From Clostridia bacterium (GTDB lineage: Bacteria > Bacillota_A > Clostridia > Christensenellales > UBA1242): a stretch of DNA of 6,417 nucleotides. Numbering within the stretch: position 1 is the stretch's first letter; each line of letters opens with the position of its first letter. The stretch spans positions 1-6,417 of the forward strand of contig JAFTUZ010000099.1 in assembly GCA_017466005.1 (NCBI GenBank), read 5' to 3'. Positions 1-3,752 of the stretch are shown here, one piece after another. A program made the position numbers and the translations under genes. A model generated the notes under the pieces. That model was not told the origin of the DNA and did no database searches. It saw nothing but the letters and a program-made list of their open reading frames with translations.

Positions 1-423
1 ATGATATTAAAAAATGGAATTTGTGCTTTGGGTGGAGAAGATGAAAACGATGCAATTAATTTAAAATGTAATCAACAAAATTTAGATAATAGTATAAGAT
101 ATTCCCTTAAAAGATTTAAAGACAGTTATAAAAATAAGTTAATTATAAAAAAGGGTTTTGATTTTGAAAATAAAGAATATTCAACTATCAATGAGCTTAA
201 AGATTCTGTTGTTAGCAATGTAGAAAATATGCAATTAACTGCACAACAAACAAGAGTTATTTGCAACTTGCTTTCTGCGTCTAAAACTCCATTTACCGGG
301 CTAGAATTAGAAGAAGGGTTGGAACTTAACGAAAGTGTTATAAACAACGAAATTAGCATAAATGAATACGAGCAAGTAAATTCAGTTAGTACTAAAAAAA
401 ACGAATCTCAAATGAATAAATAA
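1..423 (+). CDS. Unrecognised protein, possibly the C-terminal part of a longer one
   Basis: I do not recognise this product. The frame is open from the first base, which happens to be an ATG, so the true start may lie outside the window and no ribosome binding site can be assessed. The 140 visible residues are hydrophilic, rich in Asn, Glu and Lys, and lack a signal peptide or membrane segment. Residues about 1-60 are basic and polar. A more ordered-looking stretch (TAQQTRVICNLLSASKTPF) spans about 80-98, followed by an acidic Glu/Asn-rich tail that ends in polar residues. The gene stops at a TAA embedded in the A-tract of a strong hairpin terminator and converges on surface gene A. Base composition and codon use match the neighbours. 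It is likely a real coding region because the frame runs cleanly into a terminator, but the function is unknown. Confidence 0.6.
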   Translation: MILKNGICALGGEDENDAINLKCNQQNLDNSIRYSLKRFKDSYKNKLIIKKGFDFENKEYSTINELKDSVVSNVENMQLTAQQTRVICNLLSASKTPFTGLELEEGLELNESVINNEISINEYEQVNSVSTKKNESQMNK

Positions 424-449
424 AAAATGCCAATTTTTTGGCATTTTTT
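422..449. terminator. Bidirectional intrinsic terminator between convergent genes
   Basis: A perfect 12-bp stem (arms 422-433 and 438-449, with TGCCAA/TTGGCA inside and an A6/T6 outer part) encloses a TTTT loop. T-rich sequence follows on both strands. It lies immediately after the stop of the left gene and 13 bases past the stop of surface gene A, so it can end transcription from both sides. A 28-base copy of part of it recurs at 2029-2056. Confidence 0.85.
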
Positions 450-462
450 ATTTGATTTGACA

Positions 463-1749
463 TTAATTAGTTGAGTTTACTACTGTGCCGTTAAAACTAA
501 TAGTACCACTCATTAAATAGGTTTTACCAATAGCAGAATTTGTTGCTCCATAAACGTTGTTTAATAAATAGTCGTTTCCAGATATTAAAACATTTAATTC
601 TTCCGAGCCTATAATTCCAGATTTAGATGTTCCTACACAGGCACCAGCAGAGTAGCCAGTTCCACCATTTATTGTGTTATTAATAACTTTACATCTATTA
701 TTAGAAGAACTTTTAATTTCATATGTTCCATTATTTAAAGCAATCATTCCACCAGTAGCATCGTTACCATTAAATGTATTTCCGCTAATAATACAGTCTT
801 GTATTAAGGTTAAGCCACTTCCTTCTATATAGCCAATTAATCCAGCAGAGTAGTGAGAACCTGTAATGTTAGAATTTAATATTTTACAATTATTCAAGGT
901 TAATTTCATATTTGTTGTTATTTTTATGTATCCAAATAATCCTGCTGCTGTTTGCATACTAGAGCCGTTTGTTTGGCTTATTGTAGCATTATCTAAAGTT
1001 AAATTTTTAATATTTAATTTTTCTAATCCTATTGCATTTGCAAACAAACCAGAAGATACAAAACCGGTATAATCCACATTAGAATCCACACAATTAAGAT
1101 TTTTTATGGCAAAACCACCGCCGTCAATATAAATTGTTTTATTTGTCCAATTTGTTGCGTTTATAGAAACTGCGGTATATGCAATATTGCTCATATCTAT
1201 ATCATTTTTAAGTTTTACTAATGTGCCTGCATAGTTTTCAATGTTTGAAGTGAATTCAACCCATTCTTCTGCGGTAGTAATATAGTGTGTGTCAAGAGGG
1301 TCTGATTGTATTGAGCATTGGTATTCCCAACCGTTAGTGGTTTTTTGAAAAACTTGATATGTTATTTTATTTAAATACATATCGCCAACTACTCCAATTT
1401 CGTTATTAGGTGTATCATCGCCAACTATCCAAATATTACCATCATTTGCGCTTTCACCATCTGTGCCAGGTTTACCAAAATCATTCATAATTACTTGCCA
1501 TTCAGAAGCGGTTTTTTGATATAGTATGTAATTGTCGGTATCCAAATATAAATCACCTATATTGTATTCAAGTTCCATACTTGGTGCGTCTGTTCCAGTA
1601 TGTAAGGTAGAACCTGCTTTTCCTGTTTCGCCGGTAGGACCTTCACGGCCAGTAAAATCTACAATTGCATATATACAAAAAGCCATAAACAATGCACATA
1701 CAGCAATTATAATTCCAAGTATAATTGTATAAATTCTACTTTTTTCCAT
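463..1749 (-). CDS. Surface protein A: membrane-anchored, collagen-like, beta-helix-type
   Basis: This 428-residue protein is probably displayed outside the cell from an N-terminal anchor. Seen: a short basic N-terminus and one hydrophobic segment (about 7-30) with no clear cleavage site; a Gly-X-Y tract with Gly at 34, 37, 40, 43 and 46; module 1 with GDLYLD (65-70), YQK and Trp84; a second Gly-X-Y piece (Gly 92, 95, 98); module 2 with GDMYLN (122-127), FQK and Trp141. A Thr/Asn/Gly-rich region of short repeats follows from about 155 to the end, including AAGLFGYI and SAGLIGYI, which resemble GLUG-type or right-handed beta-helix strands of adhesins. There is no LPXTG or C-terminal anchor. 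The start is fixed by AGGAGG four bases upstream (1754-1759). It is a paralogue of surface protein B: the first ~165 residues correspond module by module and the C-termini differ. Adhesion is inferred. Expression is probably controlled by the inverted-repeat promoter element at 1767-1946. Confidence 0.85.
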   Translation of the reverse strand: MEKSRIYTIILGIIIAVCALFMAFCIYAIVDFTGREGPTGETGKAGSTLHTGTDAPSMELEYNIGDLYLDTDNYILYQKTASEWQVIMNDFGKPGTDGESANDGNIWIVGDDTPNNEIGVVGDMYLNKITYQVFQKTTNGWEYQCSIQSDPLDTHYITTAEEWVEFTSNIENYAGTLVKLKNDIDMSNIAYTAVSINATNWTNKTIYIDGGGFAIKNLNCVDSNVDYTGFVSSGLFANAIGLEKLNIKNLTLDNATISQTNGSSMQTAAGLFGYIKITTNMKLTLNNCKILNSNITGSHYSAGLIGYIEGSGLTLIQDCIISGNTFNGNDATGGMIALNNGTYEIKSSSNNRCKVINNTINGGTGYSAGACVGTSKSGIIGSEELNVLISGNDYLLNNVYGATNSAIGKTYLMSGTISFNGTVVNSTN

Positions 1750-1753
1750 ATTT

Positions 1754-1759
1754 CCTCCT
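1754..1759 (-). promoter_or_regulatory. Ribosome binding site of surface gene A
   Basis: AGGAGG on the minus strand lies four bases before the ATG and just outside the gene-proximal recombination site. It therefore stays attached to the gene in either orientation of switch 1. No convincing promoter lies between it and the crossover core, so the promoter must come from inside or beyond the element. Confidence 0.8.
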
Positions 1760-1766
1760 ATATAAA

Positions 1767-1799
1767 AACATACATCTAACTATCTATTAGATGTATGTT
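1767..1799 (+). repeat. Switch 1, gene-proximal recombination-type site
   Basis: Left arm AACATACATCTAA (1767-1779), core CTATCTA (1780-1786), right arm TTAGATGTATGTT (1787-1799). The arms are perfect reverse complements, and the flanking A/T runs extend the dyad to 16 bp (1764-1779 with 1787-1802). The core is not palindromic and gives the site a direction. The partner at 1914-1946 is in the opposite orientation; 33 positions (1764-1796 against 1917-1949) agree with one mismatch. Confidence 0.8.
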
Positions 1800-1885
1800 T
1801 TTTATGATGTAAAAGTAAAAATTATATTTAATTAAGTTTTTTAATTATAAAATTGTTATAAATTAGTTAAAAAGCAGTTATTTGC

Positions 1886-1914
1886 TTGATATTTTTGAAA
1901 TTAAAAATTATAAT
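1886..1914 (+). promoter_or_regulatory. Sigma-A promoter inside switch 1, directed away from gene A
   Basis: The -35 TTGATA (1886-1891) and -10 TATAAT (1909-1914) are separated by exactly 17 bases: one mismatch in the -35 and a perfect -10. Transcription would start near 1921, inside the distal site, and run right into the terminator at 2024-2051, where there is no plus-strand gene. After inversion the same promoter would face surface gene A. Confidence 0.7.
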
Positions 1915-1946
1915 GTATACATCTAATAGATAGTTAGATGTGTGTT
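1914..1946 (-). repeat. Switch 1, gene-distal recombination-type site
   Basis: On the plus strand the left arm is TGTATACATCTAA (1914-1926), the core TAGATAG (1927-1933) and the right arm TTAGATGTGTGTT (1934-1946). The core is the exact reverse complement of the core of the proximal site, so the two sites are inverted rather than merely palindromic. The arms carry a few mismatches to the consensus. The left arm abuts the -10 of the internal promoter. Confidence 0.78.
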
Positions 1947-2023
1947 TTTTAATAAAATAAACAGTTAAAAATATTTATTTTATATAATAAATTTTTAAAG
2001 ATTAAATTGTAAATAGCATAAAT

Positions 2024-2051
2024 AAAAGATGCCAATTTTTTGGCATTTTTT
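2024..2051. terminator. Bidirectional intrinsic terminator after the peptidase gene
   Basis: A 12-bp stem with one G-T pair (arms 2024-2035 and 2040-2051, inner ATGCCAA/TTGGCAT) encloses a TTTT loop and has T-rich sequence on both sides. On the minus strand it ends the GNAT-peptidase operon, overlapping its stop codon by two bases. On the plus strand it would stop the outward transcript from switch 1. Confidence 0.8.
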
Positions 2052-2799
2052 ATTTGTTTTTATTGTATTTTTTGTTGTGTTTAGATTGGCTTATTTGTTT
2101 AATGTTGCCGTTTTTTATGTAATACACATCACCATAATAATTTGTACCATTTTCATCAATTTTTATATGTGAATTATTTGCTATACAATAAAGCGGAAGG
2201 GTATGGCTGTCTTTTAATAAATAATCATTCATTAAATCTATATTTTCTTTAACATATTCATTGCCAGTTTTTAAATTAAAGTGGGGAATAATGCTTATAT
2301 CAGTAAAGCCTAACCCTTGTAAAAATTTAGGGTCGTTTATTTCAGATAAATCTTCTGGGTAATTATAAACTGTTTTGGCAAGGTTCATAGAGCCTGCACT
2401 TTGCCCCATAATAACACCATTATAGTTGGTTAAAATTTCTTTTAAACCAATTTTAGTTATAAATTCGTTTTGTGTAGGAACATGCCCACCACAAATAAAT
2501 ACAAAACTAGCAGAATTTATAATTTGTTGTATGTTGTCTTTGTTTCTATTATCTACAATAATAAGATTTTTAAATTCTATTCTAGATAGTTTAAAAGATT
2601 CAAATATATTAGTTGCAAATCCATCTGTTCTTTCGTAACTATCAGGATTGCTGGCAATAAAAACAAAGTTTTCTTTTTTTGTTATACATTCTTTTAATTG
2701 GTCGGTTAGTCCGTTTGTATTATTTATGGCACAAGGTATCATTTTGTTGTTTTTAAATTCTACAGCACCAAAATCGCTAGTTAAAAAAATTGTTTTCAT
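2050..2799 (-). CDS. S51-family (dipeptidase E-like) serine peptidase
   Basis: This 249-residue cytoplasmic protein has the class I glutamine-amidotransferase-like fold of peptidase family S51 (dipeptidase E, cyanophycinase). Known members are serine peptidases, and dipeptidase E cleaves N-terminal Asp dipeptides. Seen: N-terminal strand MKTIFLTSDF, a glycine turn with FICGGHVPTQNEF (101-113), the nucleophile elbow MGQSAGSMN (131-139) placing the likely catalytic Ser at 134, and IPHF (171-174) with the probable catalytic His at 173. Length is near that usual for the family, and the Lys/Asn-rich tail looks disordered. No signal peptide. The start is supported by AAGGA (2806-2810) just upstream. 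Only 10 bases separate it from the acetyltransferase stop, so the two are co-transcribed. The substrate cannot be told from sequence, and I see no direct link to the surface genes. Confidence 0.85.
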   Translation of the reverse strand: MKTIFLTSDFGAVEFKNNKMIPCAINNTNGLTDQLKECITKKENFVFIASNPDSYERTDGFATNIFESFKLSRIEFKNLIIVDNRNKDNIQQIINSASFVFICGGHVPTQNEFITKIGLKEILTNYNGVIMGQSAGSMNLAKTVYNYPEDLSEINDPKFLQGLGFTDISIIPHFNLKTGNEYVKENIDLMNDYLLKDSHTLPLYCIANNSHIKIDENGTNYYGDVYYIKNGNIKQISQSKHNKKYNKNK

Positions 2800-2810
2800 A
2801 ATTTTTCCTT

Positions 2811-3275
2811 TTATATATCTTTATAAAATAGTTCGCCAAAACCACCTTCGTTTTTTTCAACTTGTTGTAGGTAGTTAAAGCCTAATTTTTTATAAAAATC
2901 TGGGGCTTGGTCTGTCCACACATATATACGGTTGTATTTTAGTTCTTTTAAAATTTTTTGCCCATATTCTAACAGTTTTTTACCATATCCCTTTCCACGA
3001 AAAGGTGGCAAAATCATAACATCGGAAAGCCAAGGATAAAATTGCGGATATTTAACTAAATTTTCAATTTTAAAAACACAAAATCCAACAATTTCATTAT
3101 TATCAAAAAGTGCAACACCAAATGGTAAGTTATCTTTGCAGTAAAGTTCTTTAAACTTGTATTCAGTATTTGCTTTTTCCATTTTAGGATTAAATTTTAC
3201 CCAGTGGTTAAAATGAGCATCTATTAAACAAGATAATTGTTCTTGTGTAAGTTCACTAAATTTTTTAATTTCCAT
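2811..3275 (-). CDS. GNAT-family N-acetyltransferase
   Basis: A 154-residue cytoplasmic acyl-CoA-dependent acetyltransferase. Seen, counting from the start chosen here: a central strand ending in SDVMILPPF (84-92), the acetyl-CoA pyrophosphate loop RGKGYG (93-98) followed by helix KKLLEYGQKIL, and the C-terminal motif WTDQAPDFYKKLGF (120-133), in which the Tyr before KKLGF is typical of GNAT enzymes. The frame stays open to 3323, but ATG at 3275 is chosen. AAAGGAG (3282-3288) lies six bases before it. The upstream ATGs at 3320 and 3323 fall within the -35 region of the operon promoter, and the ATG at 3281 directly abuts the Shine-Dalgarno sequence. It is the first gene of the operon with the S51 peptidase. 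The substrate (small molecule, peptide or protein) is unknown. Confidence 0.88.
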   Translation of the reverse strand: MEIKKFSELTQEQLSCLIDAHFNHWVKFNPKMEKANTEYKFKELYCKDNLPFGVALFDNNEIVGFCVFKIENLVKYPQFYPWLSDVMILPPFRGKGYGKKLLEYGQKILKELKYNRIYVWTDQAPDFYKKLGFNYLQQVEKNEGGFGELFYKDI

Positions 3276-3281
3276 AAACAT

Positions 3282-3288
3282 CTCCTTT
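3282..3288 (-). promoter_or_regulatory. Ribosome binding site that fixes the GNAT start
   Basis: AAAGGAG on the minus strand lies six bases before ATG 3275. The predicted transcription start (about 3288) coincides with its first base. The leader is therefore only about 13 bases, and the longer reading-frame starts are excluded. Confidence 0.7.
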
Positions 3289-3294
3289 ATTCTT

Positions 3295-3323
3295 ATTATA
3301 GCAAAAATTAAAACAAACATCAA
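3295..3323 (-). promoter_or_regulatory. Sigma-A promoter of the GNAT-peptidase operon
   Basis: Minus strand: -35 TTGATG (3318-3323), 17-base spacer ending in TGC (an extended -10), and -10 TATAAT (3295-3300). The predicted start is near 3288. It is independent of either switch. Confidence 0.75.
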
Positions 3324-3450
3324 ACAAAAAAATTTTATTTATAATACAATGTATTTTATAAATATAAAAATATTTTTAAATTAATATTAATAATGTAAGC
3401 CTTAAATAAATTTTGCATTTAAAAACTTTGAGATTTTTATTAAACAATAT

Positions 3451-3480
3451 AAAAACAAACCTAATAAAGGCTTGTTTTTT
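3451..3480 (-). terminator. Intrinsic terminator guarding the GNAT operon from leftward transcription
   Basis: Arms 3451-3461 and 3469-3479 form an 11-bp stem around a 7-base loop. On the minus strand the one imperfect position is a G-U pair and a TTTTT tract follows. On the plus strand it is an A-C mismatch, so the hairpin reads better leftward. No minus-strand gene lies to its right before switch 2, so its obvious client is the outward promoter of that switch. Confidence 0.65.
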
Positions 3481-3556
3481 GTTATTGAATAAATTAAACA
3501 ATTAATAAATTTATTAATATTTATTTTTATAATATGTAAATTGTGTTTAATTTAAA

Positions 3557-3589
3557 AACATACATCTATCTGCTTGTTAGATGTATGTT
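3557..3589 (+). repeat. Switch 2, gene-distal recombination-type site
   Basis: Left arm AACATACATCTAT (3557-3569), core CTGCTTG (3570-3576), right arm TTAGATGTATGTT (3577-3589). The arms are those of switch 1 apart from one base beside the core, but the core differs. Flanking A and T runs lengthen the dyad, so the site could fold as a weak hairpin in RNA. Confidence 0.78.
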
Positions 3590-3608
3590 TTTTTGTTGTA
3601 TCGTTCTT

Positions 3609-3637
3609 ATTTTAACAAATATTATTAGTTTTAGCAA
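3609..3637 (-). promoter_or_regulatory. Sigma-A promoter inside switch 2, directed away from gene B
   Basis: Minus strand: -35 TTGCTA (3632-3637), exactly 17 bases, and -10 TAAAAT (3609-3614), preceded by TGT as an extended -10. Transcription would start near 3602 and run left into the terminator at 3451-3480. After inversion it would face surface gene B. Confidence 0.6.
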
Positions 3638-3660
3638 GCGAAAAAGCTATAAATTTATAT

Positions 3661-3689
3661 TTTTCACTTTTTTTTCAATAGATTATAAC
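3661..3689 (+). promoter_or_regulatory. Weaker promoter-like pair inside switch 2, directed toward gene B
   Basis: TTTTCA (3661-3666), 17 bases, TATAAC (3684-3689). Both boxes deviate from consensus and there is no TG extension, and such pairs arise by chance in AT-rich DNA. If active it would express gene B in the orientation shown. Confidence 0.3.
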
Positions 3690-3703
3690 TTTTTATTATT
3701 AAT

Positions 3704-3736
3704 AACACGCATTTAACAAGCAGTTAGATGTATGTT
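3704..3736 (-). repeat. Switch 2, gene-proximal recombination-type site
   Basis: On the plus strand the left arm is AACACGCATTTAA (3704-3716), the core CAAGCAG (3717-3723) and the right arm TTAGATGTATGTT (3724-3736). The core is the exact reverse complement of the distal core. The left arm is the most divergent of the eight arms, with three mismatches, while the gene-side arm is perfect. Confidence 0.75.
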
Positions 3737-3741
3737 ATAAT

Positions 3742-3748
3742 AGGGAGG
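3742..3748 (+). promoter_or_regulatory. Ribosome binding site of surface gene B
   Basis: AGGGAGG lies four bases before ATG 3753 and outside the proximal site, so it stays with the gene in either orientation. It is directly preceded by TATAAT (3736-3741), but a start from that -10 would fall inside this Shine-Dalgarno sequence. Confidence 0.8.
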
Positions 3749-3752
3749 AAAA

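Larger units (their letters stand above)
1767..1946. other. Switch 1: putative invertible promoter element of surface gene A
   Basis: Two 33-base sites in inverted orientation (1767-1799 and 1914-1946) bound an AT-rich segment without a gene. The cores start exactly 147 bp apart. The segment holds one full sigma-A promoter (1886-1914, +), which points away from gene A as sequenced. Recombination between the cores would turn it toward the gene and give a leader of about 43 bases ending in the AGGAGG of gene A. This is the layout of known phase-variable promoters such as fimS of E. coli or the RecV-controlled switches of Clostridioides difficile. What is seen is the repeats, the core reversal and the promoter; inversion itself is inferred. 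Two operator palindromes for an unknown regulator would be the main alternative. Confidence 0.7.
3557..3736. other. Switch 2: putative invertible promoter element of surface gene B
   Basis: This element has the same architecture as switch 1: two 33-base sites (3557-3589 and 3704-3736), cores exactly 147 bp apart, arms of the same consensus, no gene inside, and a surface gene starting 17 bases beyond the proximal site. The best internal promoter (3609-3637, -) points away from gene B. Inversion would turn it toward gene B with a leader of about 61 bases. The interior does not align with that of switch 1 beyond the -35 neighbourhood (GCTTGATA against GCTTGCTA), so the equal length is unlikely to reflect a very recent copy. 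Weaker plus-strand promoter-like pairs make the OFF call less certain than for switch 1. Confidence 0.68.

Noticed and set aside
126..359. Minus-strand frame inside the first gene
   Set aside because: Shadow frame with no ribosome binding site or family resemblance; the plus-strand frame runs properly into a terminator.
866..1072. Plus-strand frame inside surface gene A, and a similar one at 1532-1732
   Set aside because: Both are antisense to a well-supported modular gene and lack a Shine-Dalgarno sequence; their hydrophobic composition comes from complementing Asn/Lys-rich codons.
1764..1802. The 16-bp palindrome upstream of gene A as a simple intrinsic terminator or attenuator
   Set aside because: The stem is AT-rich, it recurs in inverted orientation 147 bp away and again at gene B, and the asymmetric core is reversed between partners. 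A terminator does not explain those features. A secondary RNA role is not excluded.
2426..2878. Plus-strand frames antisense to the peptidase and the GNAT gene
   Set aside because: They overlap conserved catalytic motifs on the other strand and show no start signals.
3276..3323. Longer GNAT start at 3323 or 3320 (MMFVLIFAII...)
   Set aside because: These codons lie within the promoter, which has TTGATG and TATAAT with a TGC extension, and the Shine-Dalgarno sequence fits ATG 3275. The apparent hydrophobic N-terminus is translated promoter DNA.
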